From assembly GCA_000697055.1 (NCBI GenBank), contig JNDT01001554.1, positions 1 through 64,000 on the forward strand: a DNA stretch of 64,000 nucleotides, in the 5' to 3' direction. The notes under the pieces were generated by a model. The model saw nothing but the letters and a program-made list of their open reading frames with translations, was not told where the DNA came from and did no database searches. Made by a program: the position numbers and the translations under genes. Shown piece by piece: positions 1 through 10,051 of the stretch. The first letter of the stretch is position 1. Each line of letters opens with the position of its first letter. The stretch comes from Saksenaea vasiformis B4078 (Eukaryota; Mucoromycota; Mucoromycetes; Mucorales; Saksenaeaceae).

Positions 1-2
1 AC

Positions 3-1532
3 CATCGTCAGATTGAGCAGTCCGGTTCGAGCAACATCGCTCGTGAGAACTGTTTTCGCCCTGAATCATTTACATTTGTCCAACAACAGAAGGTTTTCTC
101 TTTGGTGCCACAGTACGGTTTCAAGCGTCAATATGCCAGTATCGATATCCAAACCCTTCGACAATTGCTTCGTCAAAGTGGCGTTCAGTTACTACATAGT
201 GGGGCTCGCCAACAGACACAAGAGCAACATAAGCAAGATACACGACAATTCGCAGCAGTCTTTGACTTCAACAAAATTCGATGCAGAAGGTAGTTAATAT
301 CTGGACCAAGATCATTTACTAATAAGCTCTTTAGTCTCTTAGAGGGCCTTGATTTGGATGAACCTCGAGAAATGTTCACAAACCTCGTAAGAACAGACGG
401 CTATGCAATCGACTTTGTATTTGCTCGCAGAACAACAGAGGAACAAGACTTACCAGACCTAGACGCCACAGACTTTGATGAATGGGAGCTTAATAACGTA
501 TTCGACTTATGGGGAGCTGACCCGGGGATGACGGAGATTTATGTAGCCAGTAATGGTCATAGAACAGAACCTCCTGAAATTCGAAAGATGTCCACAGCAG
601 AGTTTTATGTCATGGTCGGGTACAAGAAGACGAATGCGAATATCCTGCGAATGAAGCGCGAAACCGAAATGCTTGCAGTAGAACAGGAAATCACAACGCG
701 GAAGACAGCAAACCCAGAGACAATGGCAACGTACCTCGAATCACTATTGCCAAATCTGGAGCAGCTATTTGACTTCTATGATGAAAGGCTTGCAAGTCTC
801 CGATTCTTGAACTATATTAGCAAGCAGCGGGCTGAGGCTGAACTTATCAACATACTGCTTGATGGTGGCAAAAAATATAATCTACGCGGTCTGAAACAGA
901 AACGGAAGACCTGGAGAAAGAAGAAGCAACAAAAGTATGTGCCTTTCAAATTGTAATATGAGCTTGACTAACTTTTTTATTTTATCTTCACGTATAGGAA
1001 ACGGACAAGAGAGAAGAAGTATGGCAATTACACTTGTTGGCAGCGCTGTTAATTCTCTTTGGTTGATAGGCGTCCACGATCACAGAAACAGAAATGGCGA
1101 AAGGCACCACTACGGCCAATGCCAGACAGGATCCCTTTGGTTGCATTCGGGAATGCCACATTCCAAACGAACATGCGCGGCAAGATCTCTGGACTGGCTG
1201 ACCGCTGTCGAGTTCTCCTGAAAAAGGCAGAAAATGCCGGTTTACTTGTTATGGTCAATGTGGACGAGTACAACACGTCAAAAGGTAATATTGACAAACA
1301 CATGGAGACACTCCATATTAACGAGGATACTTAGGTGTGATCCAGATGTCAGCAGAAGAACATGGAAAACTTACGACTGAACGAAGAAGCGTACGGAACG
1401 CTGCATAGCGTGCTCGGTTGCCAAACCTGTGGCACGTTATGGCAACGCGATGTCAACGCCAGCAGAAACATACACAAGCTTGCAACATGCTCGGCACTTG
1501 GTCAAGGCCGACCATTGGTGTTTCAACGCTGA
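3..1532 (+). pseudogene. Fanzor (eukaryotic TnpB-like RNA-guided nuclease) relic
   Basis: The conceptual product matches the Fanzor/TnpB layout. A basic N-terminal part (3-293) is followed by a RuvC-I motif with D-P-G-M-T (Asp codon 519-521), a middle segment V-A-F-G-N-A-T-F around 1140-1160, V-D-E-Y-N-T-S-K before a zinc finger (about 1258-1280), a second C-x-x-C at 1419-1430 and the RuvC-III motif R-D-V-N-A-S-R-N-I with Asp at 1449-1451. Candidate introns are near 293-340, at about 949-997 (GTATGTG...TATAG), and at 1286-1334. The copy is broken: an in-frame TAA at 1050-1052, a TGA at 1338-1340 exactly where the first zinc-finger Cys is expected, and a splice frame at 1286/1334 that is one base off. 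The 5' end is outside the window. Known of the family: Fanzors cut DNA guided by an RNA encoded at their 3' end and ride on transposons. Inference: this copy is inactive. The family call rests on motif order and is fairly firm. Confidence 0.82.
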
Positions 1533-1870
1533 TCATATCTCGCTGTAACAAAAACAGTAGATGCTTACAGGTAAGCCTCTTTTTTATCGAGTATTTTATT
1601 GACAATTTTTTTGTCAGGTGATTGTACAATATACTCATACAATCGCATAGGAATCTTCGTTGCTATGGCATTTGTCTCTCAAGGAATGGCAAGGTTGATA
1701 GAACGAGGTTTATGAGCCAGATTATATAATAAAAGATTTTTTTTGACAGTTGTCTTCATACTTCTAATGAAACACTGCATCTTTTCTCTTTTCAGTTAGG
1801 CAACGCTATCTCCTACCAAGACAATGATGGGAGATATACTGCATAAGATAGTTTTTTTTATGATATTTGA
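1533..1870. other. Spacer between Fanzor relic and first transposase
   Basis: No gene is seen. The stretch is AT-rich with several T-runs and contains an inverted repeat TATCTCC (1807-1813) / GGAGATA (1830-1836) that could form a 7-bp hairpin. In the Fanzor family the guide RNA usually lies at or just beyond the 3' end of the coding region, so this is where a relic guide RNA would be sought. The sequence alone does not prove one. Confidence 0.4.
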
Positions 1871-3286
1871 TTAGACGCAGAGATTTCTTTCCTCATTCTT
1901 ACAACGATGAAAGAATGACGTTGCATGTCTGATCCAGGCTTGGCAGTCTGATCTTGCCACTTTATTCACTGAAGCACAGATTCGATCTGTAAGTCGATCG
2001 TCGGCTGTCAATGTGTTTCTCCTAATGCCTGCTTTTACCTTTGACCAAAACTCTTCAATGGGATTTAAAAATGGAGAATATGGAGGTAAGTATAGACACT
2101 TGTAGCCTCTGCTCTCGATCAGATTACGAACCGTGGTTGCAGTATGTATTGGAGCATTATCCATCACGATATATTGGCCTTTCATATCATGTTTATCCAG
2201 TACGTCCATCACGTTTGATATAGATAAGACAGAAAGTGTACCAATCCGACCATTAACTCTCGTTGCATCTTTTCCATTAAGCTTTCTCTTTTTAGCTACA
2301 GTTGCAGCCTGAGGCTTTCTCAAAGATAGATCTATCACTCTAGTCTCAGGTATAGCACCTAATATAGTGATTGTAACACCCTTCCCAGTTGGTACAATGC
2401 CTTTCGTGGGTGTCCCTTTCAAAGAACGCCCAAAATTTCGTTGAACATGCAAGTTGAAACCAGCTTCATCGATAGACACAATTCTTAGTGAAGTCCAAAT
2501 CTTGCATCTTTTCCCACTCCTCAACTTTCTCCTTTCGCAAGGCTATCACCCAGTCAGAATTCCTTGCTGCAGGAAGCTTTTCCAAATTTTTCAGAGTTAT
2601 ACGGCATTTATTGACTAAATGTCTATGCAATGCCGACTCCGAGATAGATAAACCTTCAAACGCCTCAGATAGGTATCTCTTTGTATCAACCAGAATAGAA
2701 GCCAGATTTTTATCAATGTAATCTACAAGAAACTGGGAGTGAGCTTCAGTCAGCTTACTGTAGCACCGAACAGGAGGCTTCCTTTGAACTTCAGGCAATA
2801 GTCTTTCTTCATCATGGTTATATGTCCAGATATAGTGTTGAGCAGTTCGGACATTTTTATACCTGTGATTAATGCTGCTTCTTTTGCTGTTCGTCCTTCT
2901 TCAATCACCAAATCAAACAGCCTTTCTATTTACTGTGAAGTATATTTTCTATATGAACCTCTTGTTCTACTTTTAGCCACCTGCTCATGGTCACGCTGCG
3001 CACATAGCCTGTTTGGAAAGTGGACAGAACCTGTTAAATTTTCATCTCTAGCGTCGTCAACAAATAATGCGGCATCTGTCAATGTACGCATGCGCACAAA
3101 GGCGCCATTTACATTACTACTTCCCTGCCATCCTTCGCCCAAAATAGCTGCATTTGAACGAGACAATTCTGCGCACTCATTCGGGTCATTATATTCAGAC
3201 ATGTCAACTTCAAATGAGGCATTATCATTCACATAGAATGAAGCATCTTCAACTTCCATGTAATCACACAAGTCATTCATTTTCAA
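1871..3286 (-). pseudogene. Tc1/mariner-superfamily transposase (element A), broken
   Basis: Read on the minus strand, this gives an acidic N-terminal segment, a helix-turn-helix region (RGSYRKYT...; IEEGRTAKEAALITGIK), a middle domain, and a DDE catalytic domain. The catalytic motifs are SIDEAGFN (first Asp), VMDNAPIHT (second Asp) and PPYSPFLNPIEEFW (Glu), giving DD34E spacing. A putative stop (codon 2930-2932) interrupts the HTH, a frameshift lies near 2869, and another near 2477 fits a 2-nt deletion just before the first catalytic Asp. I could not find convincing terminal inverted repeats for this element. Its left end may lie beyond the Fanzor relic and its right end may have been separated by the insertion of element B. 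It converges tail to tail with the Fanzor relic. The family call is secure from the catalytic motifs; the element is not functional as read. Confidence 0.88.
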
Positions 3287-3317
3287 AAGATGAGCTTCCT
3301 TAGACCAATCAATTATA

Positions 3318-3378
3318 TTTTTAGACGATTATAATTTTTTTTTTGGGACGAACTGATCTTCCTAATTTAGACGAATGT
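3318..3378 (+). repeat. Left terminal inverted repeat of element B
   Basis: It starts TTTTTAGACGATTATAA, has a 10-T run, then GGGACGAACTGATCTTCC and TTTAGACGAATGT. It matches the reverse complement of 4859-4917 with two mismatches and a 2-base difference in the T-run. Confidence 0.93.
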
Positions 3379-3423
3379 TATTTTTTTGTTGAGACTTGTT
3401 GCGCAAAGTTATTGAGAGATATC

Positions 3424-4770
3424 CTACTTCAAACCGATCTCTTTTTGCAGGCACCGATCCCAATAAGTCTCAGCATGTCTTATCCAACCTTGACAATCGG
3501 CTGTAGTGACAGTCTTGCACGCCTCAGCAATACGTGGTGTGAGCATATCAGCTTTGTCGAGCGGGTTTCTTCTAATATTCTTCTTGATCTTGGACCAGCA
3601 TTCTTCGATGGGATTTTTTAACGGTGAGTATGGCGGCATAAACAAAGGTTTATATCCACGCTTGTTGATGACATCCACGACAAAGCGAGAGTGATGGATT
3701 CTGCAATTATCCATCACAATAAACATATTCTTCATATTATGTTTATCCAGGATGTCCATCACCGTCTCCATAAACCGGACAATATGATAAGCTGTAGTAC
3801 CTTTCTTAAGTTTTACTGCTTTTGCATCGGTTTGAGCACTAATCTTTCTCTTCTTGGAAGCAGCCGGCTCAGGAAACTCCTCCTCGATCTTGGCTGCATC
3901 ACTCTTCTTTAACGGCTCCACCTTCGAGAAGCAGACCCTCCCAAAGGGGGAGATACAACCCACAATGCTGATATGTACGCCCTTCTGGGTGCGTACTTTC
4001 ACGATAGCAGGATCCCCAACCCTTGACCATGCACGGCCTCTCATCAACTGTGAATGGAAGCTTGCTTCATCAACAAACACACAATTCTTTTGAAAATTGA
4101 CACCGGCAGCTCTCCATTGACTGATGATGTCGAACCGGAGCTCAATAGTTCTTGGGGCATCGCAGGCCAAAGTGTACTTAGATGCTTGCTTCAACGAGAT
4201 CGAGCACTTCTCCCAAATATGCTTATAAAGGCCAGGAATGGATATTTCAAGGCCTTCAAAACGCTCACAGAGCTTCTGTTTTGCTTCCACAAGAACGATT
4301 GATGGATTATCATCAAATAGCTTAATCAAAAAAGCTGAATGTTCAGGAAACACGCTTTTTTGGCTCACGCTTAAGCTGCTTCTTTACGCTTCCAGGAAGA
4401 ACTGTTCCAGAACCTGCGTTGAACTCGTCTAGCAACTTGTAAGAAGTACTACGAGGTATACCACATTGCTCTGCTGCTTTCGGTACTGAGTCCTGTTTCT
4501 TGAACTAAACTAATGAAGCGCGCAATCTGCTCCTCGCCGTACTTCTTTTATTTTTTCCGTGTTGTAATGGCAACTTCCTTGAATTCCTCAATAAGGTCGT
4601 CTATTGCTTCGTCCATTGCAACCGGCTGTGTCTCAGGTTCAGGAACAGCGTCGAATTCGACGAGCATCTCAATTTGACCATACTCGATGGCGGAATCATC
4701 GAAGTCCATCTCATCTGAGCTCTCATCGTAGGCTAAGAGGGAATTCTCAACAGGTTGTAGTGAATGAAGT
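3424..4770 (-). pseudogene. Tc1/mariner transposase of element B: catalytic domain open, N-terminus broken
   Basis: The 314-residue open stretch (3424-4368) carries the complete DDE domain: FVDEASF (first Asp), VMDNCRIHH (second Asp) and PPYSPLKNPIEECW (Glu), with 34 residues between the second Asp and Glu (DD34E). Upstream the same strand encodes an acidic leader (DESSDEMDFDD) and the N-terminal helix-turn-helix (GEEQIARFISLVQETGLS; SVPKAAEQCGIPRSTSYK). That part is broken by a TAA near 4547, a frameshift near 4480 and a second frameshift near 4375. The DNA-binding domain is therefore not continuous with the catalytic domain. Introns could explain one break but I see no good splice sites for all of them. 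Inference: the copy cannot mobilise itself, although its ends look intact enough to be moved by a related transposase. Confidence 0.85.
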
Positions 4771-4858
4771 CCATTTAGTTTTAGATTTTAGACGAAAAAG
4801 ATCTCAATAATTGGCTTAACAAGTCTCAAGAAAAATAAAGCGCGTCTCGAAAAAGAGG

Positions 4859-4917
4859 ACATTCGTCTAAATTAGGAAGGTCAGTTCGTCCCAAAAAAAA
4901 TTATAATCGTCCAAAAA
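4859..4917 (-). repeat. Right terminal inverted repeat of element B
   Basis: The reverse complement begins TTTTTGGACGATTATAA and ends GACGAATGT. It is the partner of 3318-3378 and is followed by the TA target duplication at 4918-4919. Confidence 0.93.
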
Positions 4918-5203
4918 TAAAATGCAAAATCGTCTCAATTTCAGGTTAAAAAAACTGTAAAAAAAAAGGGAATATAAAAATCACATTTCCTGTTTTTTAG
5001 CGATATATATGTTTTTAGACAAGAGAGCAGTTAGGCATAGGTAACGGGATCAAAAGGCGTATTCGTCATCAGATTTCCTACTGAGCATACAGCAGCAATA
5101 AAACTGCCCGAGCTGTCACTATCATCACCACCGCTACAGATGGATACAATATTACGACGTCTAGAATAGGGCAGATGCCTGTGCTGGTTAAACATTTTAT
5201 ATG

Positions 5204-7381
5204 CTACAACTTCCGAGATTTTCTCTCTGTCTCAAAAATAAGTGCTCTCCATAACTTCATCACGAAAACAAGGGCTTCTTCGTCCAAGGTCTAATATTTG
5301 TTTCGTTAGTCATCACATGAACGATTGGCAGCCCGATCTACTTACAATTTCTAGCTCTTTAACGAGATCACTGGGAGCTACCTTTCGTCTCACGTTATCA
5401 AGAATAAAGTTGATCAGTTCATCTTCTTGCACACCCACTAACTCAACAATCTTCTTGGCAACAAATGGTTGCAATTTTGACGAAATGAGATCCTTAGAAC
5501 AGCAGTGAGTATGGATACGTTTAAATTCTATGCGCTTACCTCGTCAAGTTCATTCCATTTAACGTTCCAGCCCCATAGTTCCTGTTCTAAGCTTGGGATT
5601 GAATCGATCAATTCTTTTACCCTCTTTACACGCTCCTCGCGATCCAAAGTTGATCCATCCTCCAGAGCAAGATCATCACCATAATCGAGTGGAACGAGTA
5701 CACGACGTCTTTTGCCGTTACCTTCGTCCTCGTCGTCTTCATCTTCTGCACCTCCCATATTTGCCACACGTTTGATAGGCAGGTTGAAATTGAGCTTAGT
5801 AGGCTTCATCGCTATCTTTCCGACTTCTTCTGCCTGTTTTGCTACATTCAGGTTCTCTTGTTTCATACGCTCTTCTTCTTCCGCGCGTCGTTTGTTCTCC
5901 TCGATCTCAAATGCTTCCTGTCGTCGATCCTCTTCATCTCGCTCTTCTTCTCGTCTTCGTACACCTTCTCGAAGTTTTCTCCATCTCGACCTTGACGTCC
6001 AGCATATTAGCCACGCTGTATAGTGCTTTCCGTTACCCACCTATCGACATAGTATATATCTTCTCCTCTCTCCATTTCCACCTCGTCATCCCATTCTGCA
6101 AGTCTCTTCTCTAAGAACTCGCGATTCCTCTCTTCTCGTTCTTCGTCTTCTTTGGCATGTTGTAAATCCCGCTCATAATTTCGGAGTCGAGAGGCTTCGC
6201 GACTTTCGTATCGTTTTTCCCTCTGATCAACCATCCCGTGTGTCAGTCAAACGCAGAATTGAGAAGTGTGTACGTACCTGACGAAACGCAGCTTCCACAT
6301 CCCTTGCGTGCTTTTCTTGGCGTTTTCGTTCCAGTTCTTCATCATCCTCCTCTTCCTCTTCAATTTCTGGAACATGCTCCGATGGACCCCGTGTAAATTC
6401 CTGGCGAGGAGTATAACGGCCACCTCGCCTTTTGCTATCGTACTCGTCTGAACCTCGTCGGTTTTTCCATTGACGATCCTGATGCGGTCGTTCATTATCT
6501 CGCATTGCTGCCCGCTCGCGGAAAACTGATAATTCTTTGCTAATGATGTCTTCATCACGTTCTGCATTTTCAGTATCTTCTTTGTCCGCTTCGTCGGGAT
6601 CTCGCCCCTCATAAATAGCACTGACTATTGTCCTCACTGCTTGTTGTGCCTCTTTGTCTTTTTCCTCATCCTCCTAATATAGGATTAGCATACGTTCGAC
6701 TCCAATATCCGGCCCTCTTACGCTCGTTTTGGTCCGTGATTTTTGGTACTGATCAAGATAATTGCGTACGTTGTCATCAGCTTTGACGATCAACTTTTTT
6801 TCTGTCTCGCTTCCATCCATTGCCTTGAGCACAGTGCCTTTACCATCTTCAGTTTCGCTGCTCAGTACCAGCAAAGCACGCAAAACACTGTCTGGATCTT
6901 CGTATTCAGCAAAGCCAAATCCTTTTGGCTGACCTGACTGATCTTTGACGCGTTTCCAGTTTCGAAGCTTTCCAGTTGCCTGACAAGGGAGAACTAAGAG
7001 ACATTGGTGGAAATAACCATGTGCTTACCTTTAATAATTTCTCGATCCAAGCATCAGGAATTCCAGCCGGGATGGCACCGACAAACAATGTCGTTAATTT
7101 TTCTGCCGATGTATCAGCGGCACCGGTGGCAGGTGGAAGTCCACGAGCAGGAGGTCGTGAAACCATGTGTCCGTACATAGGCGATCCACCATGTGGCATG
7201 CCACCGTATGGTCGGACAGGTGGTCCTCCTGCTGCTGGTGGGTAAGCTGGCCGTGGCGATCCGTACGGGCGAACCGATGCGCCAGGAGGTGGACCATAAG
7301 CTATAATAAGAAGCGCTGGATGAGGATGTTTTAAGGCACTGAGGCGATCTTACCGTACGGATTAGGTCTATAAGGATCCAT
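5204..7381 (-). CDS. RBM25: RBM25/Snu71-type U1 snRNP-associated splicing factor
   Basis: This nuclear pre-mRNA splicing factor is linked to U1 snRNP and 5' splice-site choice. The multi-exon gene starts at ATG 7379-7381 (MDPYRPNPYG), and a Pro/Gly/Arg-rich N-terminus (GGPPVRPYGGMPHGG) leads into an RRM (TTLFVGAIPAGIPDAWIEKL). A linker (IVKADDNVRNYLDQYQ) follows. The centre is a long Arg/Glu/Asp-rich charged region (RE/RD-like). The last two exons encode a PWI domain (FVAKKIVELVGVQEDELINF) ending ALIFETERKSRKL with TAG at 5204-5206. The order RRM, RE/RD-rich, PWI is diagnostic of RBM25. Introns are about 45-60 nt; one is 48 nt (GTAAGAGG...TATTAG, around 6675-6722). The gene sits next to and in the same direction as the HEAT-repeat gene. 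The function is a confident family assignment; exon borders are by eye. Confidence 0.93.
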
Positions 7382-7572
7382 CGTCTCAAAATTAAACGGA
7401 AAGACAAGAGGTGGGAAACGCTCTTGTTCCAGTGACTTGGTATTGTGTGGTCCAGTCACTGCGCAAATGCAAGCTTAAGCAGAGCACTGAACAATAACGG
7501 CTACTCTATTTACGAGAAAGTACATGATCTATGATACCGAATTTCATATCTACAATGGTTTCATCTATAGAT

Positions 7573-9436
7573 CTATGCCTTTGTTTCCAGCGCTTGCCGC
7601 AGTGCAACTATCAGTGCTTCGTTTTCAGGTCCGCTAGCCTCTTGCAAGTCTTTTTTGTTCAACGATTCTAGTACACGATGCGTACTGTCTTCAGACAGCT
7701 CCCCATTCTTTACTACCTCGTAGAGGACGCTAAGAGTAGCATGTAATATCACGGATGTGGGCAGTTCTGCACCACTCACGGTAAGCACGGATGGCTTAAC
7801 AGATGGTAGCAAAACGTCCAGCCAGACATCGGAAGGAATCTTCAGGACGAGCACACCAATAACCTTGTCCAACTAATACACAGATTTCAATGTTATACAT
7901 AGCAATGGGGAATATTTCAATAAATATTACCGTGGGTTTAACTGCAGGCTGACAGGTACTATGAAGTTTCAAAATAGAATCCAATAACTTTTTCGCTGTC
8001 CTCACAATGTCGTTGACAGGTGCATAACTGAGGAACAGCGCCATTGACTGAAGGGCTGTTGTTTGCTTCGTGACAATAAAGTTGAATGTTTCGTGCGACA
8101 AGTGCTTTACGCAGCGATCGTAGCAATGATGCACAAGATGTTGTAATCCTAAACATGCTGTCAACAGGAAAGTACAGGGCAGATTTGGAAATGTACCTTT
8201 GCCTTCGACCATGTCTTCGCTCTCATTGATAATCCCAGAATCCACCATATCTTTGATACACACGGAATCAACCTCACCCAGCAGTTTATAACTCTTCTCA
8301 GACAGGAACTCATCTGTTGTTCCTGCCAGCAACACTGGAAGGATGACGTCTGCATGCGTGTATCGGTCGCGAGGTGACCAAGTAGTAAGGACAGCACCCA
8401 TTGTTGAAAGTAATTCTTCTCGCACAGCAGCAGAAGCATCGTATAGAAGTGTCTGAATCACAGGTAGCCGGTCGTTTGTTTCATCGTATTCGAAAAGAAG
8501 TGGCAATCCTTGAGAAGTAACGAGTAAAACCGTTTTGACAGCCTAAACAGGTTACTCAATGAATGGGATATTGCTCTTTTAAATCATTACTTTGATACCA
8601 AGTGTCCGAACAGCGGCGTGCTTGTGAACAAGCAAAGGAACAAGTATTTTGATAGCGCGTTCGCCTGCGTAGCTGACACATTGATGCTGCTTATTAGCAA
8701 GTACCATCATTAGTTGTGCACTTCCTTTCTGAACCTCGGGAAAGGGATCAACGGCGGCTAATTGAGAAATATCAAGACATATCTCTGCGTCGTTCACTGG
8801 CATGGACTCTTTTTCTGCCACAATACGAGCCAACACTAACCAAGATGCCCTAATTTCTTCTGTGGCTTCTTGCGACAATCGCTCTTTCGCCTTAGAAAGG
8901 GAAGATCCAAAATCCAAAGACTCCACACGGGCAGCAAATCTGGATAGACAAAGCCTTTAATAACTGTGATTTCTAATTTATTTGTACCTACCCTCGTAGT
9001 AAACACACAGCTTGTTCACGCACATTCTCGATTCCACTTTCGGTGCAACACAGCAAGGCGGGACAAAGTTCTGTAAAAAGAGCTGAAATATTTTCATTTG
9101 ACCATTCGACTGTTGCATCTAGCGCCTCTTTTTTCAGGTGTTCCATGGCCTTTTTTTTAAGGAATCGATCGCGAGTGGATCGATCCGAAAGTACGTTCAA
9201 TGAACTCTCTAACGACTTGAAGAAATGAGAAATTGTTGAACATATGACGCAGTTTCCACCGTACTTGTACAACAGCAACGTGATCTTGCTTGAGAACCAT
9301 GAGTATGGAGCGTTTCTGCTACCGAGTCCCTCAGGTTTTTGCAGATAATTTTGGCACGAAATTCACACTCAGCTTGAGACACGTTTTCCAAAAGTGAGCA
9401 TCGGTAGATCGTCGAGAGGCGCATTATCCGGAGCAA
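7573..9436 (-). CDS. HEAT-repeat protein, DNAAF5/HEATR2-like
   Basis: This is a predicted helical-repeat scaffold. Spliced exons give an almost continuous array of HEAT-type helices, for example GERAIKILVPLLVHKHAAVR, YDASAAVREELLSTMGAVL and RDRYTHADVILPVLLAGTTD, ending ALRQALETKA with a stop at 7573-7575. The HKHAAVR...RDRY...PVLL order resembles the C-terminal half of HEATR2 (DNAAF5), a cytoplasmic factor that assembles axonemal dynein. That would be notable because these fungi have no flagella. At least five introns are visible (GTAGGT, GTATTT and GTACGG donors). The N-terminal exons around 9270-9436 are uncertain: two short exons joined by small introns seem to be needed, so the start is approximate. 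It could also be another HEAT/ARM-family protein such as an importin- or TOG-like one. It is a real gene; the specific family is moderately supported. Confidence 0.7.
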
Positions 9437-10051
9437 TGTATGCCCAAACTTGGTTCACAGGATTCATCGCCATTAGCATTGTTATTTTCTTCTCAGATTA
9501 CAGTTTGCGGAATGCCTACTTGCAGTATATCTGCCCATTATCACGAACAAGTAGGTACGGAGGTTATAGCTGTCGACACCGCTGCTAAGCGTTGTTTGAC
9601 TCTCTTCAGACGTACAAAGCAGAGGTTACGTATTAAAATGTAAGCTTTTTTAAACCTCGTGTGGCATTTTCACTTGATAGATCCGCTTGTCTTTCCCTAC
9701 TGGGAGTTAAATGATTGTTTCAGAACGACAACTCAAAGAAAACAGTTCATAGATCATAGGCGGTAAATCGAGGTGTGACCACATGCTAGGGCACCGAATC
9801 TAATGACGATTAATTAGAGGCATAAAAGATGATAGTGCATATTTTAGGACTCCAATTTTTATGTAGGTCTCGTAAATATCGAACGTCTAAACATGGGAAA
9901 TGATCAGATCAGCAAATTGGTGACCAGCGCTCAATATGACATATTTCCAGCAGCTCCTCCTTTTGTCACTTGCTTTGGGAATACGTCGAATTGTATAGGA
10001 TAGATGAAAAGCTTAGAGAGATTGATATTTAGCAAGGCGAGTGGATGTGCG
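9437..10051. other. Intergenic, no feature recognised
   Basis: This lies between the divergent end of the HEAT-repeat gene and the 3' end of the first permease. Only short open stretches on the + strand around 9440-9643 are seen and they match nothing I recognise. It probably holds the promoter of the HEAT-repeat gene. Confidence 0.4.

Larger units (their letters stand above)
3316..4919 (-). mobile_element. Tc1/mariner-type DNA transposon (element B), complete with TIRs and TA duplications
   Basis: A 1600-bp element (3318-4917) is bounded by TA dinucleotides at 3316-3317 and 4918-4919, the target duplication typical of Tc1/mariner. Its ends are inverted repeats of 61 bp (left) and 59 bp (right). 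They begin TTTTT(A/G)GACGATTATAA and end at GACGAATGT, and differ by two substitutions and the length of a T-run. The near identity of the ends points to fairly recent insertion. The only cargo is the transposase on the minus strand. It lies directly beside element A and may be nested in it, since A's transposase starts only 30 bp away. Confidence 0.9.

Noticed and set aside
6674..6695. Apparent 20-nt intron (GTATGC...TATTAG) in RBM25
   Set aside because: A normal 48-nt intron starting at an upstream GTAAGAG donor explains the same region and restores the frame.
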